From Candidatus Altimarinota bacterium (GTDB lineage: Bacteria > Patescibacteriota > Gracilibacteria > UBA4473): DNA of 25,489 nt. Positions within the stretch are counted from its first letter, which is position 1, and each line of letters begins with the position of its first letter. The translations under genes and the position numbers were made by a program. The notes under the pieces were generated by a model. The model was not told the DNA's origin. It saw only the letters and a list, made by a program, of their open reading frames with translations, and made no database searches. Below, piece by piece: positions 7,810 to 15,832 of this stretch. Location of the stretch: NCBI GenBank assembly GCA_905478675.1, contig CAJQJI010000119.1:1-25489 (forward strand). Direction: 5' to 3'.

Positions 7810-8223
7810 CTACTCACGACATTCTGCTTCAACCGCCAATAAAATTTTTTTAGCCTTACTCAGCAGTAAGTTTAACGCTCCATCTTGATCTGTATGTAAA
7901 ATCTTTTGAGGCTCCCCTCCAAACGAAGTACGCGTTAAACGCACCTGCGTCAGCACTCCCTCACGGATCTCATAAACACTACTGAGGACTATTTCTTGCG
8001 GTGATTCAACGGTTATCTGGATAACCGCTTCGGAGATATTCGCGGTTATGGTTGAGACTTCATCTAAAAAATAGATCTTTCTGTCAAAAGAACAGACCTG
8101 CGTTTCACCGTCTACCAAGGCCCCTTGCAAGCTAGTTGCTATTTGCGAAACACGATCTTCTTCCGAAGTCATATCACAGCCAAAAAGTAAAACACTCGAG
8201 GTCGCCAACGCTTTTAAATTCAT
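7810..8223 (-). CDS. Small predicted lipoprotein of unknown function
   Basis: 137 residues. The N-terminus is a short lipoprotein signal: a Lys at position 4, a hydrophobic stretch and a lipobox L13-F14-G15 before Cys16, so it is probably exported and lipid-anchored. The rest looks like alternating beta strands (for example VIQITVESPQEIVLSSVYEI) and ends in a helix (LNLLLSKAKKILLAVEAE). Cys44 and Cys134 remain in the mature part and could form a disulfide. I recognise no family. It sits 38 bases upstream of mutL in the same direction, but a role in mismatch repair is unlikely; shared transcription is probably incidental. It is divergent from the rRNA methyltransferase gene across a short AT-rich gap in which I found no convincing promoter pair. 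Confidence 0.75.
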   Translation of the reverse strand: MNLKALATSSVLLFGCDMTSEEDRVSQIATSLQGALVDGETQVCSFDRKIYFLDEVSTITANISEAVIQITVESPQEIVLSSVYEIREGVLTQVRLTRTSFGGEPQKILHTDQDGALNLLLSKAKKILLAVEAECRE

Positions 8224-8294
8224 GCAGAGTTTCTTGAATAATTACTTGTTAATACTTTAAATATAAAAATCAATTTACTTTGATTTTTTCAAGT

Positions 8295-9773
8295 ATGACT
8301 TCACAATTTAAATCGATGAAATTAAATAAGGGGACCGAAATCGAACTAGAAATCTCTGATTTAGCGTTTGGCGGAAAGGGGATTGCTAAAATTAAAATAG
8401 AGACCAGCCATGAGAAACCATTTACTATTTTTGTTGATGGAGCCTTAGCTGGGCAAACCGTACTCGCCCGAATTTCCGTTAAAAAAAGACGCTATGCTGA
8501 AGCCAAAATTGTAAAAATTTTAAAAACTTCCCCAGATGAAATTATTCATGATTTTCAACCTACCCCTGGAGCCCCTTGGTTAAGCTTACCAATAAAACTA
8601 CAACAAAAACATAAACAAGCCCAAGTATTTGAACTCTTCCGAAAGTTTGCCGAAACGGATGTAACGCCCGTATTTGATGAATACATCGAATCACCCCAGC
8701 AGCACTTTTATCGGAACAAAATGGACTATAGTTTTGGCCCAACCACCGAAAGTTATACGGAAGAAAAAGGGAACCGAGGCGAAGATGATGTATACAAGGT
8801 CTGGTCACACACCGGTTTTGGGTTTGGGTCTAAAAAGCGAGGGCAATTTTGGTTAGTCGAAAATTTAGAAAAACCATCTGGGTTATTTGATGAAAGTTTC
8901 GAAGCACATTTACCGGCCTTTAGGGCTTTATGCGAAAAACTAAAACCATCGGTTTATAATTCAAAAACGAATGAAGGTTTTTGGCGTCAGTTAGTGGTTA
9001 AAAAAAGTTTTGCCGAAGAGGCCTTTCTTTTAAATCTTATTACCAATCACGCTCAAACAAAATCCGAAAAAGACGCCTTCACCAAAGAAATTATAAATTT
9101 TTGGCAAAACGCCTTAGGTTCAAAATTAAAAGGTTTGTACTGGACCCAAAGCACGGACACCGGAAATGCTAATGACAAGTACCAATATCGAGATTTAGTT
9201 TTTGGTGAACCGACTCTCACCGAAAAAATCTGTGACTTGAATTTTAATATTTCTATCGATTCATTTTTCCAAACTAATATTTTTTCTGCCGAAAAATTAT
9301 ACGAAAAAGCGGCGAGCTATATAAGCCATGCTGATAATATTTTAGAGTTATTTGCGGGCACTGGCACGATTAGCCAAATTTTAGCACGGCAAAATCCTAC
9401 GGCTAAAATTACTAGTGTAGAAATTGTTGAAGCCGCGGTCAAAGATGCTCAAGCCAATGCGCTTAAAAACAAGGTAACCAATGTTGATTTTATTTGCGAT
9501 GACGTAAATAAGTTTATGAAAACCTATACCGGCACACCGCCCGTCGTGGTGTTAGATCCGCCTCGAGCCGGCATTAGTCCAAAAGCCTTACAAAAAATCA
9601 TTGATTTTGGGCCAGAAGAACTAGTTTATATCTCTTGTAATGCGGCCACACTCGCGCGGGACACAGATACACTTTTAAAAAACGGCTATACGCTAGAAAA
9701 GTTGAGCTTCGTTGATCAGTTTCCGCATACCGCCCACGTAGAATGTTTAGCTCGTTTTGAAAAACTAACTTAA
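8295..9773 (+). CDS. 23S rRNA (uracil-C5)-methyltransferase, RumA/RlmD/TrmA family
   Basis: SAM-dependent methylation of a uridine C5. The order is a TRAM domain (KLNKGTEIELEISDLAFGGKGIAKI, about the first 60 residues), a central RNA-binding domain, then the methyltransferase core. The core has SFFQTN, the SAM site LELFAGTGT, DPPRAG, the catalytic cysteine in YISCNAAT (codon at 9636) and DQFPHTAHVE near the end. The usual SCNP is SCNA here. The region that normally holds the [4Fe-4S] cysteines (CxxxxxCGGC before LxYxxQLxxK) reads FQPTPGAPWLSLPIKLQQKHK with no cysteine, so the cluster is absent. An upstream in-frame TTG (8280) exists; ATG 8295 or ATG 8316 is more likely, and 8316 would still keep the TRAM domain. 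The 3' end overlaps the convergent exchanger gene by 9 bases. Which uridine is modified cannot be told. Confidence 0.92.
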   Translation: MTSQFKSMKLNKGTEIELEISDLAFGGKGIAKIKIETSHEKPFTIFVDGALAGQTVLARISVKKRRYAEAKIVKILKTSPDEIIHDFQPTPGAPWLSLPIKLQQKHKQAQVFELFRKFAETDVTPVFDEYIESPQQHFYRNKMDYSFGPTTESYTEEKGNRGEDDVYKVWSHTGFGFGSKKRGQFWLVENLEKPSGLFDESFEAHLPAFRALCEKLKPSVYNSKTNEGFWRQLVVKKSFAEEAFLLNLITNHAQTKSEKDAFTKEIINFWQNALGSKLKGLYWTQSTDTGNANDKYQYRDLVFGEPTLTEKICDLNFNISIDSFFQTNIFSAEKLYEKAASYISHADNILELFAGTGTISQILARQNPTAKITSVEIVEAAVKDAQANALKNKVTNVDFICDDVNKFMKTYTGTPPVVVLDPPRAGISPKALQKIIDFGPEELVYISCNAATLARDTDTLLKNGYTLEKLSFVDQFPHTAHVECLARFEKLT

Positions 9774-10721
9774 AAAAAGCACAAACGAACCAAGGTAAAA
9801 AGTAATTAACAATAGGGCGAACTTTCGGTCTATTTTTCCAAAAAACCACAACATTAACATTGAGCTACCACTCGCCACAAACCACATTGGAATAGCCTGC
9901 CATAATAAAAAATCAGATACTTGATACCCCCCCGCTAACACCGCTCCAATCCCAAGCGAAAAGAGGGGATCGGTAATATTTGAACCTAATAAATTACCCA
10001 GGGAAATTCCATTCGACTTACGTAATAAAGCCATCATTGAAATAGAAAGTTCTGGAATAGAAGTTCCAATCCCAGACAGCAAGCCGATAAGCCCTTCATT
10101 CAGCCCAAACTCGCGTCCGGCATGAATCCCAACGGTGAGTAAGGCTTCTGCTGAAATCCAAACCAGTGCCACTCCAAAAGAAAAAGCTAAAATATTTAAA
10201 GTCATTGGTGACACACTTTTCGTTACACTCCATTTTTTACGATTCGCAATCAGTAAATAATAAATGTAGCTCATATACGTCAGCACCAAAAGTAGCGCTT
10301 CCCCCGTCCCAATGGAGCCATCCATGCCTAGCAAGAATAATAAGACAATCGAGCCGACAACCATCGTGCCATCACGCTTTAATTTTTCCTGCTTACTACT
10401 CATAGGGCCTCCAACCAGTACACATAAAGCGAGAATAAAAGAGATCTGCACGAAACAACTTCCTACAATGTTTCCAACCCCAATATCATCCACACCACGA
10501 AGACCGGCTGAAATATTTACAAAAATTTCTGGTAAACTAGAGCCGATTGAAACAATCGTTAACCCAATAATAAGTTCTGAAATTCCAAACTTTCGGGCGA
10601 TCCGCTTTACGCCCCAAATAACTTTATCAGAGCCAAACCACAGTCCCGCAATCGCCATAACCGCTACCAGTGCTTGCGCCGGATAGGGGAGTAATATAAG
10701 TGAATGAAGAAGGTCGGCCAT
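9765..10721 (-). CDS. Na+/Ca2+ exchanger-family (CaCA) membrane protein
   Basis: 318 residues, highly hydrophobic, around ten expected membrane helices. This is the YrbG-like bacterial CaCA type, which trades Ca2+ for Na+ or H+. Both alpha repeats are visible: SIGSSLPEIFVNISA (58-72, Glu65) with GNIVGSC (83-89), and GIGTSIPELSISMMA (217-231, Glu224) with GNLLGSN (242-248). The two ion-binding glutamates are kept. In repeat 1 the common GSN is GSC, so one polar ligand is changed. The ATG at 10721 shares one base with the TAA of the preceding 97-residue gene (TAATG), so translation is coupled. The stop lies inside the end of the convergent methyltransferase gene. Ion selectivity is not decided by sequence alone. 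Confidence 0.92.
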   Translation of the reverse strand: MADLLHSLILLPYPAQALVAVMAIAGLWFGSDKVIWGVKRIARKFGISELIIGLTIVSIGSSLPEIFVNISAGLRGVDDIGVGNIVGSCFVQISFILALCVLVGGPMSSKQEKLKRDGTMVVGSIVLLFLLGMDGSIGTGEALLLVLTYMSYIYYLLIANRKKWSVTKSVSPMTLNILAFSFGVALVWISAEALLTVGIHAGREFGLNEGLIGLLSGIGTSIPELSISMMALLRKSNGISLGNLLGSNITDPLFSLGIGAVLAGGYQVSDFLLWQAIPMWFVASGSSMLMLWFFGKIDRKFALLLITFYLGSFVLFLS

Positions 10722-11014
10722 TATAAATCTAAATTAGCTTCTACAAATGTTTCAAAAGCCTGTCTGAACTGCCGTACTAGATGTTCATCGAAGTCCCCAT
10801 TAAGGGATTTCTCATCGGCTAAAATTTTCATAATTTTGACTCGTGTATTGCCGGTTATAAGGACCTTTTTTTCTTCAACGCTCGTGCCTTCCCAAAAGGT
10901 AAGTAGGGCTTGATCTGAGTAACGATCAACGTCTACCATTAGGTAACGTAGCACCTCACGAACGGCTTGTGTAACTCCCGTATTGTCGAGCGAATAATCT
11001 TGAAGCGTTTCCAT
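10721..11014 (-). CDS. Conserved-looking small protein of unknown function
   Basis: 97 residues, acidic, predicted mostly helical, without signal peptide or membrane segment. I recognise no family. It begins with METLQDYSLDNTGVTQAVREVLRYLMVDVDRY and ends with a helix (EHLVRQFRQAFETFVEANLDL). The ATG at 11014 abuts the TAA of the acyl-CoA synthetase, and its own TAA overlaps the exchanger ATG by one base. It is thus locked between two recognisable genes, which argues that the ORF is real. It could be a helical adaptor or regulator of either neighbour; that is guesswork from position. Confidence 0.8.
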   Translation of the reverse strand: METLQDYSLDNTGVTQAVREVLRYLMVDVDRYSDQALLTFWEGTSVEEKKVLITGNTRVKIMKILADEKSLNGDFDEHLVRQFRQAFETFVEANLDL

Positions 11015-13093
11015 TTAGACTAAAATTTTAAAATCAACACACACCGCTCGCTCTTCGGTTACCATAACCGGATTAATATCAACCGACGTAATTTCAGGGT
11101 AATCTAACACCAAACGTTGCAATTTTTGCATCACCTCGATTAAAGGCTTCACCGCTTTAGCTTTTTCCCCACGGACACCATGCAAAATTTTTCCAACTTT
11201 CGTTTCGTCAATCATCGCGGTAAAATCATGCGTTGGCAGCACACGGACGGTTGTATCTTTAAACACTTCGGTATAAATACCGCCTGAACCAAATAACATG
11301 ACTGGACCAAAATTGGCATCACGGGTAAGCCCCATGATAATTTCAGTCCCTTGAGTAATTTGTTCTTGTACTTGTATATGCGCATTTTTATAGCCCGCAA
11401 TTTCAATAGAATTAGTCAGGGCGTCCCAAGCCGATTTAAATTTTTCTACATTATTTACATTAAGGACTACCCCTTGAACATCCGTTTTATGGAGTGCGTC
11501 TGGGGCCGAAATTTTTAAAACAACGTTTCCAGGAAACATACTCTCGGCACATTTGAGCCCCTCATCGTAATTTGAGAACCCACAATTATGTGGAAAATCA
11601 AAACCATACGTTTCTAAAATATAATTCACCTGATCTTGTGGCAGTGAGGGCCAATTTTTTGCCTTGGCTTCTTTTAACCAAGTTTCAATTTGAGTATCTT
11701 TTTCAAAACTCAAATGGGTGATTGGCGCGGTTCCATTCTGTAACTCGTTCCGATTAGCCAGTAACCCCATTACCCGGGTGGCATCAACGGGAAACTCAAA
11801 GTGGGGGACTTCTAACAAACTTAGAATCGGATTTCCTTGCGATGTTTTTGCTCCGCCAATAAAACTGGCGACGATGTTTTTATCGGTCTTATTTTTAATT
11901 TTCCCAATGAGCTCCGCAGTAGCTTCAATTTCAGTACTACTTTGTGGCGTTAATAGCACTAATATTTGATCTACATTTTCATCATTCGCTACAATTTCTA
12001 ACGCTTGTTGATACCGATCCGCTCGCGCATCACCGATAATATCAACTGGATTTTTAATATTCGCTTCTAAGGGTAAGTTGTTTTTTAATTTCTCCGTCGT
12101 GGCGTCTGAAAAAGTCGCTAACTCTAGATTATCTGATTCGGTTAAATCGGTCGTTAATACGCCAACCCCGCCCGCATTGGTTACAACCGCTAAGCGTTTA
12201 CCAAAGTTTTTTCGACCATTGAAATTCAATGTTTCAAGTAAACCAAACATCGCGCGCATACTGAAAACCTGAATCGCTCCTGCTTGCTGGTAGGCCATTT
12301 CCAAAATACGCGAATTTGGTGCCAGACTCCCCGTATGGCTTGAAGCCGCTTCGGCCGCTTTAACCGACTTTCCTGGTTCTAAAATAATAATGGGTTTATG
12401 TGGCGCAACTTGCGCAATTTGTTCTAAAAATTTACGACCATCTTTTAAAGACTCTAAATAAAAAGCAAAAATTTCAACGTTATCATCGTTGGCTAAATTT
12501 TCTAAAATTTCGTTCTCACTGATACCGGCTTTATTCCCTAAACTAATAAAGTGTGAGAAGCCGATTCCTTTTTGGGCCGCCCAATCAAGCATAGCCGTGC
12601 AAAAGGCTCCAGACTGGCTCACAAAACATATTTTCCCTTTAGAGGGATGTCCGTCCGCAAAACTGGCATTAAGGTGCGCATAAGGGAAAATAGCCCCCAA
12701 ACAGTTTGGCCCCAACAAGTTGATATGGTTATCGGCACAGGTTTGAGCGATGCGTTGTTCGAGCTCGGTTTCGCCGACTTCGCTAAACCCGGCTGAAATA
12801 ATAACCACATTCTTCGTTTTATTTTTAATACAGTCATCCATAACCGATTCTACAAATTTACCAGGGACCACAATTAGGACTAAATCTATGGCCTCTGAGG
12901 CTTCTGTTAAAGACGCCAGACAGGGTTTTCCAAGGAGTGTCTGCCCTCCCATTTTGGGATTAATACCATAAACAGAGCCCTTAAACTCGCTTTCAATAAT
13001 ATTTTTTAAAATGGCGGTTCCAAGCTTGGTTTCATCACTTGAAACCCCAATAACTGCCACCGATGCCGGATTAAAAAAAGACGCTAAATTCAT
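11015..13093 (-). CDS. Acetyl-CoA synthetase (ADP-forming)-like, single-chain alpha-beta acyl-CoA synthetase
   Basis: 692 residues. In the ADP-forming family acyl-CoA + ADP + Pi gives acid + CoA + ATP, a substrate-level energy step. The order is a CoA-binding Rossmann domain (about 1-130, SVAVIGVSSD and INPKMGG), succinyl-CoA-ligase-like domains (about 150-450, FVSQSGAF, SLGNKAG) and a C-terminal ATP-grasp domain (about 470-692, VVLKISAPDALHKTD, FGSGGIYTEV, DINPVMV). The phosphorylated histidine of the alpha part is His253 in SSHTGSLA. The second histidine, of the beta part, is His535 in LHKTDVQGV. Both are present and no acetyltransferase (Pat-like) domain is attached, so catalysis rather than protein acylation is likely. 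The preferred acid is unknown. It is first in a coupled operon with a 97-residue protein and a CaCA exchanger. Confidence 0.93.
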   Translation of the reverse strand: MNLASFFNPASVAVIGVSSDETKLGTAILKNIIESEFKGSVYGINPKMGGQTLLGKPCLASLTEASEAIDLVLIVVPGKFVESVMDDCIKNKTKNVVIISAGFSEVGETELEQRIAQTCADNHINLLGPNCLGAIFPYAHLNASFADGHPSKGKICFVSQSGAFCTAMLDWAAQKGIGFSHFISLGNKAGISENEILENLANDDNVEIFAFYLESLKDGRKFLEQIAQVAPHKPIIILEPGKSVKAAEAASSHTGSLAPNSRILEMAYQQAGAIQVFSMRAMFGLLETLNFNGRKNFGKRLAVVTNAGGVGVLTTDLTESDNLELATFSDATTEKLKNNLPLEANIKNPVDIIGDARADRYQQALEIVANDENVDQILVLLTPQSSTEIEATAELIGKIKNKTDKNIVASFIGGAKTSQGNPILSLLEVPHFEFPVDATRVMGLLANRNELQNGTAPITHLSFEKDTQIETWLKEAKAKNWPSLPQDQVNYILETYGFDFPHNCGFSNYDEGLKCAESMFPGNVVLKISAPDALHKTDVQGVVLNVNNVEKFKSAWDALTNSIEIAGYKNAHIQVQEQITQGTEIIMGLTRDANFGPVMLFGSGGIYTEVFKDTTVRVLPTHDFTAMIDETKVGKILHGVRGEKAKAVKPLIEVMQKLQRLVLDYPEITSVDINPVMVTEERAVCVDFKILV

Positions 13094-13104
13094 TTTTATT
13101 TTGA

Positions 13105-13137
13105 TTTAAGCGTCATTATACCAAATTTACGCTTAAA
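13105..13137 (-). promoter_or_regulatory. Promoter with a 9-base palindrome bracketing the -10
   Basis: On minus there is an extended -10 (TGG then TATAAT, 13120-13115), about 22 bases before the ATG at 13093. No good -35 is visible, which fits an extended -10 promoter. A perfect 9-base inverted repeat, TTTAAGCGT (13105-13113) and ACGCTTAAA (13129-13137), flanks the -10 with 15 bases between the arms. A dimeric repressor bound there would cover the promoter. An RNA hairpin role is less likely because only the downstream arm would be transcribed from this start. Confidence 0.6.
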
Positions 13138-13170
13138 AAGCGAGTCTCAATTAAATTAAAATGAGGCTTT
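13135..13170 (-). terminator. Possible weak terminator after the symporter gene
   Basis: On minus, downstream of the symporter stop, AAAGC-CTCA can pair with TGAG and GCTTT around a 12-base AT-rich loop with a four-base bulge (ACTC), followed by a run of five T. The stem is imperfect and mostly weak, and it overlaps the upstream arm of the palindrome at 13105-13137, so it is only a candidate. Confidence 0.3.
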
Positions 13171-13204
13171 AAAGCTTACTATGAAATAGAGTCGCGGAAC
13201 GTCG

Positions 13205-14686
13205 TTACCGCTTTCTTTTATCCAAGGCCAGAATTAGACAAATCCCTACACATAACACGATCGGAAATACGCCCCACCACAAAATTTGGTCAGTTGAATA
13301 GTGCTCATAATTAGCCGCTAGTTCTGCAGGTAAAGCCGAGATATAGACCCATAAAAAGATTGCTGGGGCGATAAACCGAATCAAATAATCGAAGGCTACA
13401 CGCAATTCGAAGTCCGAAATATGATTAATGTAAATACGTAATTTTTCCGCTGGCATAAACCACCCAATTACCAGTAACTGCAGCATAATCGCTAAATAAA
13501 ATAAATGACCAAACACAAAATGGTCTAAAATATCGAGTCGATACAACCCATTGCCCCCTGCAAAAGTAAGGGACCAAGTAAAGAAAATTACACATAATAG
13601 GGCCGTCCAAGTGCTAAGTGAAAAGCGATTCAAAGTTGAAAACTGCCGTCGTAAAGTTGCCGAAATAGTTTCAATCATGGCAAAAAGTGAATCTATGGCC
13701 AGGGTTAAAATAGAAATAAAAAAGAGCGCTGAAAATAATTTTGCCCCAAAAGGCAATAACGCTAAGGCTGTTGGAAACGTTACAAACGCAAGCGTTGGTC
13801 CAGACTCGACGACACTCGCAATTGCAATACCTTGGTCAGCGGCCATCCATCCTAAAGTACCAAACATAGCTAACCCCGCGACAATGCTGACAAGGGCATC
13901 CCCAAACGCGATCATAAGTCCTGATTGCACCACTGGATGTCTTTGCGGATTAAAACTGGCATACAAAATTGTAATCCCTAAGCCAATATTCATAGAAAAG
14001 AAGGCTTGAGTAAGCGCATTTTTCCAGAGTTCGCTACTGGCTAACTGTGACCAATCTGGTACTAAAAAATAGGCAAATCCTTCAGAAGAACCTGGGAGAA
14101 ACAAACTGTTTATAAATAAGGCAAACAGCAACACAAAGGGCAGGGGAACTGTCCATTTCACCACGTTACCGACAGACTTAACCCCTTTATAAATAGAGGC
14201 ATAAACGGCGACATACACCGCCATAAGGCCAAACACCACTGGCCAAGAAAAGCCGCCCCAAACCGCTGGGGAGTCCGTTAAATTTAAGATTTGATTATGG
14301 AAAAAACTTTGCGCGTCATTGCCCCAAGCCAGCGTTGATGAGGCTAGTAAGAAATCAACGCCCCAAGCCACAATCACGGCATAATAGCCAGCCATTAAGA
14401 TGACACAGCCAATAATTAACCAGCCAACAAATTTACCAAAAGCTCCGGCGGTATTCGTAAAAGCTTGTACCACTTCCGTTTGTGATCGTTGCCCAAAAGC
14501 GACTTCCATAATCACTAACGGAAGCCCAAAACCAAGCAAGATAAAAAGATAGGCAAACAAAAAAGCGCCGCCGCCATTTTCATACACCATGTAGGGAAAT
14601 CGCCAGAGATTTCCTAAACCAGCCGCGGCCCCAATTGCCGCTAAAATAAAGACCCAACGCGACGACCAAGTTTCTTTAAAAGCCAT
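13205..14686 (-). CDS. Sodium:neurotransmitter symporter (NSS/LeuT-like) family transporter
   Basis: 493 residues from the ATG at 14686. A GTG at 14698 would add four residues, but the ATG puts the family start (MAFKETWSSRW) in its normal place. Na+-coupled uptake of amino acids or related solutes. The NSS signature GAAAGLGNLWRFPYMVYENG lies in helix 1, followed by GGGAFLFAYL in helix 2. About 11-12 membrane helices are expected, and the usual SPTLAF-like segment appears as SGPTLAFVTFP in helix 7. Unwound helices 1 and 6 (FFSMNIGLGITILYASF) that form the substrate and sodium sites in LeuT are recognisable. It precedes the acyl-CoA synthetase operon in the same direction across 111 bases. The substrate is unknown, and uptake of amino acids for fermentation is an inference. 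Confidence 0.94.
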   Translation of the reverse strand: MAFKETWSSRWVFILAAIGAAAGLGNLWRFPYMVYENGGGAFLFAYLFILLGFGLPLVIMEVAFGQRSQTEVVQAFTNTAGAFGKFVGWLIIGCVILMAGYYAVIVAWGVDFLLASSTLAWGNDAQSFFHNQILNLTDSPAVWGGFSWPVVFGLMAVYVAVYASIYKGVKSVGNVVKWTVPLPFVLLFALFINSLFLPGSSEGFAYFLVPDWSQLASSELWKNALTQAFFSMNIGLGITILYASFNPQRHPVVQSGLMIAFGDALVSIVAGLAMFGTLGWMAADQGIAIASVVESGPTLAFVTFPTALALLPFGAKLFSALFFISILTLAIDSLFAMIETISATLRRQFSTLNRFSLSTWTALLCVIFFTWSLTFAGGNGLYRLDILDHFVFGHLFYLAIMLQLLVIGWFMPAEKLRIYINHISDFELRVAFDYLIRFIAPAIFLWVYISALPAELAANYEHYSTDQILWWGVFPIVLCVGICLILALDKRKR

Positions 14687-14836
14687 ACCTAAACACACAA
14701 AAGTTATTAAATATTTTTAGAGAAGTGTTTGTTTGTAGATTAACTAGTATATTGCACAGTTTTTTTAGTAAGGCAAATTTTAGCCGCTAAATCATTATTA
14801 ATTGTACGACGGTGCGGAGCTGAGTAAGCTTAATTT

Positions 14837-15526
14837 ATGAGCCAGCTTTATATTGTCGCCACCCCAATTGGAAACTTAGAAGATATTACTTTTCGGGCCA
14901 TTAAAGTTTTAACAGAGGTTGATTTTATTGCCGCCGAAGATACTCGACACAGTAAGCGTTTACTTGATAAGTACGACATTAAAACGCCCTCTGTTTCTTT
15001 TCACTCTCATAGTAGTGACGCTAAAATTAATCATTTAATTGAACGAATTAAAAAAGGCGAAACGGCGGCCTTGGTTAGTGATGCTGGTACGCCCTGCGTT
15101 TCAGATCCAGGCTTTAAATTTGTTAAGTTAGCCGCTCAAGCTGGGATAAAAATCATACCTATTCCAGGAGCTTCGGCTCTAACCACACTTATTTCGGCGA
15201 GTGGTTTTCCAACCGATACCTTTACGTTTCACGGCTTTTTACCCCATAAAAAGGGCCGTCAGACGCTTATTAAATCTTTTTTAGAAACTGATCATTGTCA
15301 GGTGGTTTACGAATCGGTACACCGATTTCCAAAGCTTTTAAAAGAACTAAGTGAATATGTAGGAGCGGAGCGTTCTATTTGCGTAGGACGAGAACTGACC
15401 AAAATGCATGAAGAAATTTGGCGAGGGACTGTTAGTGAAGCCCAGAAGCATTTTAATGAAAGTAATACGAAGGGGGAGTTTGTTGTGATTGTCTCGCCTG
15501 AAAAGTTTTGTTACACTCAAGCCTGA
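14837..15526 (+). CDS. rsmI: 16S rRNA (cytidine1402-2'-O)-methyltransferase
   Basis: Methylates the ribose of C1402 in the ribosomal P site, using SAM. It is a tetrapyrrole-methylase-fold protein of 229 residues. The N-terminus LYIVATPIGNLEDITFRA is diagnostic, with AAEDTRHSKRLL (32-43), SFHSHS (54-59), SDAGTPCVSDPG (81-92) and a GASALTTLISASGF segment. At 229 residues it lacks most of the C-terminal extension seen in the Escherichia protein (286), as in many short RsmI forms. It shares its last base with the start of the chorismate mutase gene (TGATG). Upstream 150 bases (14687-14836) separate it from the divergent symporter gene. I found no convincing promoter or Shine-Dalgarno sequence there. 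Confidence 0.96.
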   Translation: MSQLYIVATPIGNLEDITFRAIKVLTEVDFIAAEDTRHSKRLLDKYDIKTPSVSFHSHSSDAKINHLIERIKKGETAALVSDAGTPCVSDPGFKFVKLAAQAGIKIIPIPGASALTTLISASGFPTDTFTFHGFLPHKKGRQTLIKSFLETDHCQVVYESVHRFPKLLKELSEYVGAERSICVGRELTKMHEEIWRGTVSEAQKHFNESNTKGEFVVIVSPEKFCYTQA

Positions 15527-15825
15527 TGAGCGATAACCAAAACACGCCGACTTTAACTTCAAAAAGAGAACGTATTTCTCAAATCGATGCGGGCATTTTA
15601 TCTTTACTCGATGAGCGTATGCGACTGGCCATAGACATCGCTCAGTTAAAAAAAGAAACTGGGAAAGATATCGAAGACCTAGAACGTGAAACCCAATTAC
15701 TCAGTGAAATTCTAAAGCAAAATCGCGAAACTATACTAGAAGACGATCGTGTTGCTGAAATTTGGCGAGCAATATTTAAACTGTCTAAAGACATTCAAGA
15801 GGAAGCCTCGAACAATGTTGGCTAA
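15526..15825 (+). CDS. Chorismate mutase, AroQ type
   Basis: 99 residues from the ATG at 15526, overlapping the rsmI TGA by one base (TGATG), so it is translationally coupled. The single AroQ helical domain shows the family spacing: KRERISQIDAGILSLLDERMRLAIDIAQLKK, then ETGKDIEDLERE. This gives the N-terminal arginine, the ERMR arginine, the LKK lysine and the DLERE acidic/arginine cluster that line the chorismate site. It would convert chorismate to prephenate for Phe and Tyr. No other shikimate gene is nearby and no prephenate dehydratase or dehydrogenase is fused. A TTG at 15508 would lengthen it inside rsmI but is unnecessary. Small AroQ-fold proteins can have other jobs, so the activity is likely but not certain. 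Confidence 0.85.
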   Translation: MSDNQNTPTLTSKRERISQIDAGILSLLDERMRLAIDIAQLKKETGKDIEDLERETQLLSEILKQNRETILEDDRVAEIWRAIFKLSKDIQEEASNNVG

Positions 15826-15832
15826 AGCCCCT

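Noticed and set aside
10312..10686. 124-codon plus-strand frame rich in Pro, Ile and Thr
   Set aside because: Antisense to the CaCA exchanger; no start context or motif.
11015..13093. Protein lysine acetyltransferase (Pat-like) reading of the acyl-CoA synthetase
   Set aside because: No GNAT domain follows the ATP-grasp part, and both catalytic histidines are present.
13551..14009. 152-codon plus-strand frame
   Set aside because: Lies wholly antisense to the NSS transporter; the composition is that expected from the reverse of hydrophobic codons.
14746..14776. Promoter for the NSS transporter (TATACT with TTGCCT)
   Set aside because: The spacer is 19 bases and the -35 is weak; not strong enough to annotate.
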